From positions 67,405,474-67,469,473 of the forward strand of contig OX411543.1 in NCBI GenBank assembly GCA_948146395.1: a DNA stretch of 64,000 nucleotides, in the 5' to 3' direction. A program made the position numbers and the translations under genes. The notes under the pieces were generated by a model, which made no database searches, was not told the origin of the DNA, and was given only the letters and a program-made list of their open reading frames with translations. Below, piece by piece: positions 31,843-43,929 of this stretch. The first letter of the stretch is position 1. Every line of letters starts with the position of its first letter. The stretch comes from Fragum whitleyi. Lineage: Eukaryota; Mollusca; Bivalvia; Cardiida; Cardiidae.

Positions 31843-32545
31843 CTGTAACACAAATTATACAATCAAAACTGTCAATAGCAACCACCTACGGGACAAGGCA
31901 AAATCGGCATACGGGAGTTGGGCGCTTAACGAAAAATCCCCCCCCCTTCCAGGCCACAACGAACAACAATTTGGCTTATATCAGTATCCATCTGATTGGT
32001 CATCGAAAATGTAGTACTCATATTTGTAAGATTCAATATCAAGATCGGCATGGGAAGAACAAAACAATGTAAATATTTCTTGAATTAGCGGTATTTACGA
32101 TGTTTTGGTCATTCACTACCAATACGTTTTACCTTGGGAATATTTTTTGTATTTAAAGATGTATGTATAAACGAGTTGCATTTCGTCACAGATACCAAAG
32201 AAGAATTAAATAAACTTCAATTGAGAAACGTGATGAACAAGATTTTGACACCGATAATATTCCTGTTTACTTAAAATATATTATTTTTCATTAGAGAAAG
32301 TGACAATTTTGACTTCATTCCATGAAAGTATAAATGCGCTGAAAAAACGACATTTTAAGTGTTCATAATTTTCACAGTAGCGGGTTCCTGTGGGTATGGC
32401 GGCAATTTGTTTCATGTGTGCGAGATGTAAACAATGTATCGTTTTCCGGCATGCTTGACAACGTAAATTGACGTCATTTGGAAAATCCCCAGACATTTTC
32501 AACCAGCGGCGACGATTCGATGGAATGAACCGATACTAAACACAA
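31843..32545. other. Intron sequence with an unexplained minus-strand frame
   Basis: It does not resemble the pearl-type cores. A minus-strand frame of 73 codons (32281-32502) has an A at -3 of its second ATG and contains two CxxC/CxxxxC-like patterns, but no domain I recognise. A CRE-like TGACGTCA lies at about 32470-32477. Confidence 0.35.
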
Positions 32546-33093
32546 CAAGAGGGCCATAGTGGCCCTAAATCGCTCACCTGAGTTAACAGTCTTAAGATCT
32601 GAACTCTTAACCTAGTTTTTAACCACACTTGACCCAAATTCAAACCAGACAGATTTTTAAAGACAATTTCAATCTGGCTTATTCTCTGTATGATTGAGCT
32701 AAACTTATGGCCTCTAGGGTGTCTACAAGGATTTTCTAAGATTTGACCCTGTGACCTCATTTGTGACCCCACTTGACCCAAGTTCATCAAGACAATCATT
32801 CTGACTAATTTTTTAGTTGATTGAGCAAAAAATATGGCTTCTAGAGTGTCTACAAGGTTTTTCTAAAACTTGAACCTGTGTCCTTATTTTTATCCCCATT
32901 TGACCCAACTTGGAACTTGTCCGGGATTTCATCAAGACAATCATTCTGACCAATTTTCAGGTTGATTGAGCAAAAAATATGGATTCTAGAGTGTCTACAA
33001 GGTAAATGTTGAGGACGCATGAATAATGATGGACGACGGAAATCATGTGACCACAAAAGCTCACCTTGTGCACTTCGTGCTCAGGTGAGCTAA
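32546..33093 (+). mobile_element. Pearl/HINE-like element, GGGCC-ATAGT-GGCCC family
   Basis: CAAGAG, hairpin, GCTCACCTGAG at the left; CAC-TTC-GTG hairpin, CTCAGGTGAGC and TAA at the right. Three core units carry 'attctgaccaattttcagg' and 'tctagagtgtctacaagg'. It is the short form of the element at 41693. Confidence 0.8.
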
Positions 33094-33192
33094 AAACGTC
33101 AATTTTATTAATGTATTTCTTATTTTTCTTTATTTGTGTGCCATAAAATTTCCCTGAGAGAACGCGATTTTTTGTGCAAAGAAGAGAGAAAA

Positions 33193-33641
33193 CTAGAAAG
33201 CCATGAATGGCTTAGTCGCTCCACAGGCTTGAAATTCTTGTAATAGAAAATCTAAGTTTTTGACTAGATTTTTAGATATTTTGGGTTCTACGGATGTTGA
33301 AATGATTTTCAAAGTTTCCACAATTTAACATAAAGAGAAATGACCTATGCCAATAAAAAACATATTTTCATCTATATAACATTAAGAGAAATGACCTTAA
33401 AATATATATTTTTGATCCGATCACAATAATTTTTGGTAGACTGATTAAGGGTCACCCAAGGATCATTCATGTAAAATTTAATTTGTATCCATCAATTAGA
33501 ACCTGAGAAAAGTCACTTCTTACCATATTTGGAAATTAGCCACGCCCATTAAATCCATGTTTTTTTCATTGGATCAAAATTTCTTGAACAACTTTGAAAG
33601 AGGGTCACCCAAGGATCATTCCTGTGAAGTTTGGTTGAAAT
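33193..33641 (+). mobile_element. Pearl-type element, 3'-truncated
   Basis: CTAGA and AAGCC-ATGAAT-GGCTT, then two core units, breaking off in the terminal 'gtgaagtttggttgaaatc' unit before the microsatellite and hairpin. Confidence 0.7.
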
Positions 33642-34077
33642 CTTTTGATAGTTCCGACTAATAGCAAAGTTATGGTTTAATAGATTGGTTAATTGGATTA
33701 TTAATAATCTGCTACCATTCACAATCAAATAATTTGCTGGCTGCTCAGATAACACAAATTAGTAGAGGTGTTGATTAGGTAAGCTTACGATAATCCAGAC
33801 GCGTTATCGATTTTTCGTTATTCAGCAGTCACCTGTCATAAATTGATGTCTGACATGACTGCTTAAGGAGATGTACAATGTACAATGGGTGCAATTCAGA
33901 CTATTAAGGTTGACCGCCGGCTGCATAAGACAGAATGCCTCTATTCACAGTTACTTTAAAGGGCAAATTTGCGCGGGCAGACCTGAGCTGGCCGCATACG
34001 GCAGTGAGGACACTATTCTCAGGTGACATCTCACACAGTTTTGACTGTATTTACAATATGAAAACATTTAGAGGCAC
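33642..34077. other. Unexplained segment with GC-richer part
   Basis: It is unlike the surrounding repeats. The part at 33900-34030 is GC-richer with GCGCGGGC and CCGCCGG words. No coding frame with splice sites was recognised. Confidence 0.35.
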
Positions 34078-35656
34078 TTGAGAGCCTGATCTATTCCGCA
34101 GGCCTGAATATCCTATAAATGATTATTTGAGGATGATAAGGCTGTTTAAACAAGATGGTCACAATGGCCCATATAGAGAAATGACTTCTGCCTATAAAAT
34201 ACATATTTTTCATCTGATTACAATAATTTTTGGAAGACTGATAAAGGGCCACCCAAGGATCATTCCAGTGAAATTTGGTTGATATCCATTTGTTACATAC
34301 TGAGAAAATGATTTTCAAAGTTTCCACTATATAACATATAGAGAAATGACCTCCGCCCATAATATACATATTTTTCACCCAACCACAAAAATTTTTGGTA
34401 GACTGATAAAAGGTCACCTATGACTCATGTAAAATTTGGTTGATAACTATCAATTAGATTCTGAGAAAATGATTTTCAAAGTTTCCACTTTATAACATAT
34501 AGAAAAATTACCTTTACCAATAAAATACATATTTTTCATCCGATCACAATAAATTTTTGTTGACTGATAAAGGGGTACTCAGGGATCATTCATGTAAAAT
34601 TTTAATCAGTATCCATCAATTAGAAACTGAGAAAAGTCACTTTTTACCATATTTGAAAATTAGCCACGCCCATTTAATCCATGTTTTTCTTTGGATCAAA
34701 ATTTCTTGAACAACTTTGATGGTCGCCCAAGGATCTTTCCTGTGAAGTTTGGTTGAAATTCATCCAGTAGTTTCTGAGAAGAAGATTTTTAATGACAAGA
34801 GGACCAAGATGGTCCTAAATCGCTCACCTGAGTCTCTTTGACCCCTGGGACATCACATTAATTAGATAGGCAGATGTCAAAAAGAAGATAATTGCCTAAG
34901 ATCAATACCATGGAACGTTTTCAGGGAAGAGCAAGACAGATATGCCTTTTTGCTCTTTGATTCTATGTAAAAAGGGATGCACCTGGGAGGTCCCCAAATG
35001 TGACCCCAGGGTCTTGATATAAACAAACGTGAAAGAGGTCCATAAGATGATGCTACATACTAAATATGAAAGCTGTCTGCCTTCTGGTTTCAGAGAAGAA
35101 GATTTTTGAAGGTTTTCCTATTTTCACCAATCGTGCTCAGATGAGCTGAAAGGGATGCGCCCGGTTGGAGCCCAAATATGACCCAAGGGTCTTGATATGT
35201 ACAAACTTGGTAGGGGCCCACTAGATGATGCTACATACCAAAATGAAGGCAGTGTGTCCTCTGGTTTCGTTTAAAGAAGATTTTAAAAGATTTTCGCTCT
35301 TTGATTCTATGTAAAAAGGGTTGCGCCCCGGTGGAGCCAAAATATGATCCTAGGGTCTTGATATGAACAAACTTGGTAGAGGTCCACTAGATGATGCTAC
35401 ATACCAAATATGTTACTGTCTGCCATTTGGTTTCATAGAAGAAGATTTTTGAAGATTTTCCTTTTTTTAACCTTCGTGCTCATAAGAGATAAAGGGATGC
35501 ACCCGTGCAAAGCCCAAATATGACCCAAGGGTCTTGATATGAACAAACTTGGTAGAGGCCCACTAGGTGATGCTACACACCAAATATTAAAGCTGTCTGC
35601 CATCTGGTTTCAGAGAAGAAGATTTTTAAAGATTTTCGCTCTTCGATTCTATGTAA

Positions 35657-38600
35657 CAAGAGGACCAAGATGGTCCTAGATCGCTCACCTGAGTCTCTTT
35701 GACCCCTGGGACAACACATTAATTAGATAGGCAGATGTCAAAAAGCAGATATTTGCCTAAGATCAATACCATGGAACGTTTTCAGCAAAGAGCAAGACAG
35801 ATATGCCTTGTTGCTCTTTGATTCTATGTAAAAAGGGATGCACCCGGGTGGACCCCAAATGTGACCCCAGGGTCTTGATATGAACAAACTTGGAAGAGGT
35901 CCATATGATGATGCTACATACTAAATATGAAAGCTGTCTGCCTTCTGGTTTCAGAGAAGAAGATTTTTGACGGTTTTCCTATTTTCACCCATCATGCTCA
36001 GATGAGCTGAAACGGATGCGCCCGGGTGGAGCCCAAATATGACCACAGGGTCTTGATATGTACAAACGTGGTAGGGGCCCACTAGATGATGCTACATACC
36101 AAAAATGAAAGCAGTGTGCCCTCCAGTTTTGATTAAAGAATATTTTAAAAGATTTTCGCTATTCCATTCTATGTAAAAAGGGTTGCGCCTGGGTGGAGCC
36201 CAAATATGATCCTAGGGTCTTGATATGAACAAACTTGGTAGAGGTCCACTAGATGATGCTACATACCAAATATGAAAGCTGTCTGCCTTCTGGTTTCATA
36301 GAAGAAGATTTTTGAAGATTTTCATTTTTTTACCCTTCGTGCTCTTAAGAGATAAAGGGATGCACCCTTGCAAAGCCCAAATGTGACCCCAGGGTCTTGA
36401 TATGAACAAACTAAGAAGAGGTCCATATGATGATGCTACATACTAAATATGAAAGCTGTCTGCCTTCTGGTTTCAGAGAAGAAGATTTTTGACGGTTTTC
36501 CTATTTTCACCCGTCATGCTCAGATGAGCTGAAACGGATGCGCCCGGGTGGAGCCCAAATATGACCACAGGGTCTTGATATGTACAAACGTGGTAGGGGC
36601 CCACTAGATGATGCTACATACCAACAAGAGGCCCAAGAGGGCCTGTATCGCTCCACTGGCTTTAACATCATTAGACTTGCATTAAATGAATCTTTCTTTG
36701 AATGAAAACAACACTTTGAAATCTCTTAAGACCTATTTTATAATAATTAAGTGGGTATGGCTCACATTGCATCAAAATTCTCAAGTTTCATTGAAATTGG
36801 CCAAACCTTCATCAGGAGATGTAGTTCAAAGATTTCGGGCACAAAATAAGCCACACCCTGACATGCCAATATTTAAAGGCTAATAAATATTTCGCATACA
36901 ATTTTTGAAAAGGGTCACAGAAGGAACATTCTGGTAAAATTTCATTGAAATCAGCCCAGTGATTCAGGAGAAGATGTTCTTCAAAGAATTCGGGCTCAAA
37001 ATAAGCCCCACCCTGCCACACCCATATTTATGGGCCAATCAAAATTTTGAGAGCAACCTTTGGAAAGGGTCTCCCAAGGAACATTCTGGTAAAGTTTCAT
37101 TGAAATCGGCCCAATGGTTCAGGAGGAAATGTTATTAAAAGATTTCGGGCTCAGATAAGCCCCGCCCTGCCACGCCCATATTTAGGGGCCAATCAGAATT
37201 TCAGGAACAATTTTTGAAAAGGGTTACCCCAGGAACATTTTGGTAAAGTTTGGTTGAAATCGGCCCATTGGTTCAGGAGGAGATGTTATTCAAAGATTTC
37301 AGGCTAAAAATAAGCCCGCCCTGCCACGCCCATATTTGGGGGCCAATCAAAATTTCAGGAACAATTTTTGAAAAGGGTTACCCCAGGAACATTTTGGTAA
37401 AGTTTGGTTGAAATCGGCCCAGTGGTTCAGGAGGAGATGTCGTTCAAAGATTTCGGGCTCAAAATAAGCCCCGCCCTGCCACGCTCATATTTGGGGGTCA
37501 ATCAGAATTTCTTGAACAATTTATGTAAAGGGTCACCCCAGGAACATTTTGGTAAAGTTTGGTTGAAATCGGCCCAGTGGTTCAGGAGGAGATGTTGTTC
37601 AAAGATTTTGGGCTCAAATTAGCCCCGCCCTGCCACACCCATATTTGGGGGTCAATCAAAATTTCTTGAACAATTTAGGTAAAGGGTCACCCAAGGAACA
37701 TCCATGCCAAGTTTCATTGAAATTGGCCCAACGGTTTGGGAGGAGAAGATTTTTAAAGATTTCAAAGTGAAAAAATGCCACGCCCTGCCACGCCCATATT
37801 TGGGGGTCAATCAAAATTTCTTTAACAATTTTAGAAGAGGGTCACCCAAGGAACATTTCTACCAAGTTTCATCAAAATCCGCCCATAGGTTTTGGAGAAG
37901 AAAATGTTTAAAGAAAAAGTTTACGCACGGACGCACGGACTGACGCACGCACGACGGACACACCGCCATGACAATAGCTCGCTGGCCTTCGGCCAGTGGA
38001 GCTAAAAATGAAAGCAGTGTGCCCTCCAGTTTTGATTAAAGAAGATTTTAAAAGATTTTCGCTATTCCATTCTATGTAAAAAGGGTTGCGCCCGGGTGGA
38101 GCCCAAATATGATCCTAGGGTCTTGATATGAACAAACTTGGTAGAGGTCCACTAGATGATGCTACATACCAAATATGAAAGCTGTCTGCCTTCTGGTTTC
38201 ATAGAAGAAGATTTTTGAAGATTTTCATTTTTTTACCCTTCGTGCTCTTAAGAGATAAAGGGATGCACCCTTGCAAAGCCCAAATGTGACCCCATGGTCT
38301 TGATATGAACAAACTAAGAAGAGGTCCATATGATGATGCTACATACTAAATATGAAAGCTGTCTGCCTTCTGGTTTCAGAGAAGAAGATTTTTAAAGAAT
38401 TTCACTCTTTGATTCTATGTAAAAAGGGTTGCGCCCGGGCAAAGCCCAAATATGACCACAGGGTCTTGATATGAACAAACTTGGTAGTGGTCCACTAGAT
38501 GATGCTACATACCAAATATGAAAGCTGTCTGCCTTCTGGTTTCAGAGAAGAAGATTTTTAAAGATTTTCCTATTTTCACCCTTTTTGTTTAGGGTAAACG

Positions 38601-38824
38601 GAAAGTTAAAGGTGGATTTCATTTATTTGAACAACTTTGGTAGAGCTTGACCCAAGGAACATCCCTGCCAAGTTTCATCAAGATTGGCCCACTGGTTTAG
38701 GAGGAGAAGATGTTTAAAGAAATTGTGGACGACGGACGCCGCACGCCGCATGACTGACGACGGACGACGGACATTATACGATCCCAATAGCTCACCTTGA
38801 GCACTTCGTGCTCAGGTGAGCTAA
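35657..38824 (+). mobile_element. Third-level pearl-type element, GGACC family
   Basis: Complete 5' and 3' termini of the GGACC family. Interrupted at 36624 in 'gctacataccaa' and resumed at 38006 with 'aaatgaaagcagtg'; the uninterrupted phrase exists at 36091-36113. ACG-rich tract at 38727-38771 and hairpin GAGCAC-TTC-GTGCTC before the end. Confidence 0.85.
36625..38005 (+). mobile_element. Innermost pearl-type element, GGCCC-AAGA-GGGCC family
   Basis: CAAGAG, hairpin GGCCC-AAGA-GGGCC, GCTCCACTGGC. About eight core units of ~155 bp ('gccccgccctgccacgccca', 'gaaatcggcccagtggttca'). A GGACGCACGGACTGACGCAC tract, hairpin CTGGCC-TTC-GGCCAG, GCCAGTGGAGC-TAA. Confidence 0.88.
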
Positions 38825-39308
38825 AAAGGGTTGGGCCCCGGCAAAGCCCAAATATGACCCCAGGGTCTTGATATGAACAAACTTGGTAGAGGTCCCCTAG
38901 ATGATGCTACATACCAAATATAAAAAGCTGTCTGCCTCCTGGTTTCTTAAAGATTTTCATATTTTCACCCTTTTTGTTAAGGGTAAAGGGAAAGTTAAGA
39001 GTGGATTTCATTTATTTGAACAACTTTGGTAGAGCTTGACCCAAGGAACATCCCTGCCAAGTTTCATCAAGATTGGCCCACTGGTTTAGGAGGAGAAGTA
39101 GTTTAAAGAAATTGTGGAAGACACACGACGCAAGACTGACGACGGACATTCTACGATCCCAATAGCTCACCTTGAGCACTTGGTGCTCAGGTGAGCTATA
39201 AAAGCTTACAACCAGACGCAAGGACGCACGTACGGCCGGACAGAAACAAGACGGACACAACTCCATGACAATAGCCCCAGTGGATTTCAGCCAGTGGAGC
39301 TAACAAAA

Positions 39309-40810
39309 CTAGAGGCGCTTGAGCGCCTGATTCGCTCCACAGGCTTCAATATCCTGATAATGATTATTAGAGGATAAGGCTGTTAAAAATAAGGATCATT
39401 CCAGTGAAATTTCTTTGAAATCCAAAAATAAAAATTTCAATACTAACAGATTGATTGATTGAATGGAGTTTAACGCCGCTTTCAACATTATTTCAGTTAT
39501 ATCGCGGCGGCTGGAGCACCTAACAATGGTTTCCTGGTATTTCTCTCACCAGTACAACCACCACATCCTTTCCTAGCCTCCAGCTACTATCTCACATAGG
39601 TCTACGATTATCAACCCATTGGTGAAAGACAAATAGTCGGAAAGAATGAGTGCCGCCGTCGGGGATCGAACCCAGGACCTCTAGATTGACAGTCCGACGC
39701 GCTACCAACTGCGCTATGACGGCGGCCTCAATACTAACAGAATGTTACTGCATAATAAACTGGTATTTTGCCCACAAAAGATTGATTGAAGATCTTTCCG
39801 CTTTTCATTAAATACCACTATAAAGGTGTAACTTCACAATAATTGTTAGTCACCAAAACAAAATTCTATCTAATGATATTAAGAAGTAAAATATTAAATT
39901 CATTATTTTTATTCAGCCAAATGTTTTAGAGTGCAGTCAACTGAGCTTTTTCTTCCCCACTCTGAACCTCAGTAGGCCACTTTACACCACTTGAAGTCTT
40001 TGAGCAGAGTCACCCTTCATTCAACTAAACTGACCAATTCTAAGGGGGTATCTCAAGCTCCCAATTTCACCTAATGTTTCTACACATTTGGATTCTAACA
40101 AAGCTTATGCTCCATCTAACCAACAATCTTTACATCTATTAAATTTAATGAGTCTAAAAAAATTAATCATTTAGGTGATACCAAAAGGGTGGTCAAATAT
40201 TCAATTTATATGTTGAAATGTCCTCCGGCAATATAGAGCATGCTGTTCATCTAATCAAATAATTTTTCCAGCCTGATACAACTTCATAGAAATAAAATTC
40301 CTATGATATTTGGTTGAAATCCATCTGTTTGAACTTTGAAAAAAAGTTTGTTTTACCCCATAAAATACAAATTTTGCATCTGATCACAATAATTATTTGC
40401 AGACTGATAAAGTATCACTAAAGAACCATTCCAGTGAAATTCAGTTCATATCCATGAGTTAGATTCTGAGAAAATTATTTTCAAAGTTTTCACTATATAA
40501 CATATAGAGAAATGACCTCCGCCTATAAAACACTTATTTTTCATCTGATCACAATATATATTTACAGACTTGTAAAGGATCATTAAAGAATCATTCAATT
40601 GAAATTTGGTTGTTATCCATTGGTTAGGTTCTGAGGAAATGATTTTCAAAGATTCCACTATTTAACATATTGAGAAATGACCTTCGCCCATAAAATACAC
40701 ATTTTTCACTTTAGGAGGAGAAGATTTTTAAAGTAAAAGTTTACAGACGCACGGACGATGGACACCACGCCATGACAATAGCCTGCTGGCCTTTCGGCCA
40801 GTGGAGCTAA
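39309..40810 (+). mobile_element. Pearl-type element, GGCGC-TTGA-GCGCC family, carrying a SINE
   Basis: CTAGAG, hairpin GGCGC-TTGA-GCGCC, GCTCCACAGGC. It is interrupted by the SINE at 39450-39727. The middle part 39885-40330 is shared with 44075-44530. The last units are of the 'gagaaatgacc' type. The end has hairpin CTGGCC-TTTC-GGCCAG, GTGGAGC, TAA. Confidence 0.75.
39450..39727 (-). repeat. tRNA-derived SINE with 13-bp target duplication
   Basis: Minus strand: a tRNA-like head (GCCGCCGTCATAGCGCAGTT, B box GGTTCGATCCCC, loop CTGTCAA), a ~200-bp body and a (TCAA)n tail. TCAATACTAACAG flanks it exactly at 39437-39449 and 39728-39740. Confidence 0.92.
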
Positions 40811-41472
40811 AAATTAACACATGGAATGGACACATGCACAGACAGACAGCAGCACAACAGACACTCCTCACATGACAACAGGGCCAGTGGAGCTAAAAAT
40901 TGACATCTTCCCATAAAGTAATTTTCCATCTGAACACCATTCAGTCAAACCTGGTCTTCTTACCACCTCTATTCAGCATGCACCTGTCTTGAACATGCAG
41001 TTCATTAGATCATGAGAAAATCGATTTCAAATTTCACCATATAACAAAAAAAATTGACCTCTGCCCATAAAAATCATAATTTTTCATCCAATCACAATAA
41101 TATTTTGTAGGCTAACAAAGGGTCACCCAAGGATTATTCAAAGTAAAAATTGGTTGATATACATTCATAAAATCATGAGAAAATCAATTTCAAAGTTGCC
41201 ACTATATAAGAAATAGAGAATTGACCTCCACCCATATAAGACAATCTTTACTCCATTCACAATAACTTTTTGTAGGCTGATAGAGGGCCACTCAAGGATA
41301 ATTCATGTGAAGTTTGGTATATATCCATCAATTACTTTCCGAGAAATGCCACTTAATACCATATATGGAAAATAGCCAGTGAAAGTGAAAGTTTACAGAC
41401 AGACAGACACTGGACAACTGACACCCGGCCATGACAATAGCCTGCTGGTCTTTCTGCCAGTGAAGCTATAAA
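40811..41472 (+). mobile_element. Pearl-type 3'-end fragments
   Basis: A minimal 3' end at 40811-40896 (ACAGACAGACAGCAGC tract, GGGCCAGTGGAGC-TAA). Then two core units and another end near 41471 (GCCAGTGAAGCTATAA, mutated). 5' ends were not seen. Confidence 0.6.
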
Positions 41473-41692
41473 TGAGTAAAATTTAGAAGTTCAAGGGAGA
41501 TAATTTGGCAACCACAATGTGCAATTTTGTACATAAAATATTCCAGATAATAAAAATAATGTACAAATTGACATATTCTAGGGGAAATAATTATGTGGCT
41601 AATATCAGCATGTCATAAAAATTTTACACTTAAACTTACAGTGTCTATAAATATCAAAGTAGTAACAGCAATAATGTATGAACAAGAGGGCC

Positions 41693-43749
41693 ATAGTAGC
41701 CCTAAATCGCTCACCTGAATAAACTGTCCAAAATTTTTAAAAGTATGTTAAGAAAAAGAATGATGAATGAATGTCACTAAGCTTAAACATGCTCTATACA
41801 ACTAGAGAATCCTTTTTTTAAATCTTCAGGTTGACTTACAAGGATTTTCTATCTATTGACTCTGTGACCTAGTTTTTTACCCTAGTTGACCCAATTTTGA
41901 ACTCATCCAAAATAGCATCCATTCTATCATCTGACCAAATTTCAGAATGATTGGGCAAAAAATTTGGCCTATAGAGTACATACAAGGTTTTTCTAAGATT
42001 TGACCCCATGACCTAGTTTTGACCCAAGTTGACCCAATTTCAAACTCGTATAAGATTTTGTCAAGGCAATCATCCTGACCGAATTTCAGGTTGATCAGTA
42101 AAAACAGTGACCTACAGGGTGCATACAAGGTTTTTCTAAGATTTGACCTCATGACCTAGTTTTTTACCCAAGTCAAACCAATTTTAAACGCATCTCAGAT
42201 TTCCTCAAGACAAACATTCTGACCAAATTTCAGTTTGATTGGGCACAAAATGTGGCCTCTAGAGTGCATACATGGTTTTTCTAGGATTTGGCCCCGGTAA
42301 ACCACATGTTGAAGACATCCCAGATTTCATCAAGAAAGTTATTCTGACCAAATTTTAATTTGATTGGGCAAAAAATGTGGATACAAGGTTTAACTAAGAT
42401 TTGACCCCGTGTTCTAGTTTTTGACACCAGTTAACCCAATTTCAAACTTGTCAAAGATTTCATAAAGACAATCATTCTTACCAAATTTCAGGTTGATCAA
42501 GCACAAAATGTGGCCTCTAGAATGCATACAAGGTTTTTATAAGATTTTAACTCTGTGACCTAGTTTTTGACTGCAGTTGACCCAATTTTGATACCATCTG
42601 AGATTTCACCAAGACAATCATTCTGACCAAATTTCAAGTTGATCGGGCAAAAAATGAGGCCTCTAGAGTACATACAAGGTTTTTCTAAGATTTGACCTTG
42701 TAACCTTGTTTTTTACCCAAGTCTACCAAATTTTGATCCCTTCCTAGTTTTCATCAAGACAATCATTCTTACCAAATTTCAGGTTGATTGGGCACAAGAT
42801 GTGGCCTCTAGAGTACATACAAGGTTTTTCTAACATTTGACCATGTGAACTAGTTTTTGACCCAATTTCGAACTTGTCTGAAATTTCATCAAGATAATCA
42901 TTCAGACCAAATTTCAGGTTGATTGGACAAAAAATGTCCCCTCTAAAGTGCATAAAAGGCTTATCTCAGATTTGACCCCTGACCTAGTTTTAAACCCCAG
43001 GTGACCTTATTTTGAACTTGTCCAAGATTTCATCAAGATAATCCTTCTGAAAATTTCAGGTTGATTGGGAAAAAATGTGGCCTCTTGAGTGCATACAAGG
43101 TTTTTCTAAAATTTGAACTTGTGACCTAGTTTTTTACCCAAGTCAACCCAATTTTGAACTCATCTCAGTTTTCACCAAGACATCATTCTGACCAAATTTG
43201 AATTTGATTGGGCACAAAATGTGGCCTCTAGAGTACATATGAGTTTCTAAGATTTGACCCTGTGACCTTGATTTTGACCCAAATTGACCAAATTTTGAAC
43301 TCATCTCAGTTTTCACCAAGACAATCATTCTGACCCAATTTCAATTTGATTGGACACAAAATGTGGCCTCTAGAGTACATACGAGGTTTTTCTAAGATTT
43401 GACCCTGTGACCTAGTTTTTTACCCCAGTTTACCAAATTTCGAACTTGTTGAGATTTCATCAAGACAATCATTCTGATCAATTTCAGGTTGATTGAGCAC
43501 AATTCGTGGCATTTAGAGTGCATACAAGGTTTATCTAAGATTTGACCCCCCTGACCTAGTTTTTGACCCCATTTGACCCAATTTCAAACTAGTCCCAGAT
43601 TTCATGAAGACAATCATTCTGACCATATTGCATGTGGCCTCTAGAGTGCATACAAGGTAAATGTTGACAACAGAAGATAGACATCACATGAGGGACATCC
43701 ACTTAACCACAATAGCTCACCTTGAGCACTTCGTTCTCAGTTGAGCGAA
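41693..43749 (+). mobile_element. Long pearl-type element, GGGCC-ATAGT-AGCCC variant
   Basis: CAAGAG with a one-mismatch hairpin and GCTCACCTGA. About 12 core units near 145 bp, each with 'gacctagtttttgaccc', 'attctgaccaaatttcagg' and 'tggcctctagagtgcatac'. 3' end with GAGCAC-TTC-GTTCTC and a mutated TTGAGCGAAA. No ACGG tract is left. Confidence 0.78.
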
Positions 43750-43929
43750 AAATGATACAGGTAAGAACAAAATATCAAAATTTAAAAGTTCAAGGGGAGA
43801 TAATTTAGCAAGTAATTTTAGTTGGGTCCTGAAATCTTTAGGATCAAAAACTTACATAACAAGGTATATTGTGTATAAATTTCCTTTCCGTACATATAAT
43901 AGTTTGGGAGAAAAGCTCTGGATAATGAA

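Larger units (their letters stand above)
34795..39198 (+). mobile_element. Second-level pearl-type element, GGACC family
   Basis: Starts CAAGAG, GGACC-AAGAT-GGTCC. Its core is interrupted at 35656 in the phrase 'gattctatgtaa' and resumes at 38825 with 'aaagggttgggcc'. It ends with hairpin GAGCAC-TTG-GTGCTC and a mutated GAGCTATA. Confidence 0.78.
34078..39303 (+). mobile_element. Outer pearl-type element of a four-level nest
   Basis: The left end resembles the GGCGC-TTGA-GCGCC terminus ('tagaggcacttgagagcctg'). Cores of the 'gagaaatgacc' type run to 34794. After the nested block the terminal unit resumes at about 39199 ('aaagcttacaaccagacg') and ends AGCCAGTGGAGC-TAA at 39303. The nested elements are at 34795, 35657 and 36625. 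Confidence 0.7.

Noticed and set aside
31613..32014. Plus-strand frame of 133 codons
   Set aside because: It overlaps the 77-bp OTUD7 exon antisense and shows no domain or splice-site support.
39650..39727. Possible tRNA gene on the minus strand
   Set aside because: A and B boxes are present but the anticodon stem is poor, and the sequence is the head of a SINE with a body, tail and target duplication. The same applies at 45930-46005 and 19080-19155.
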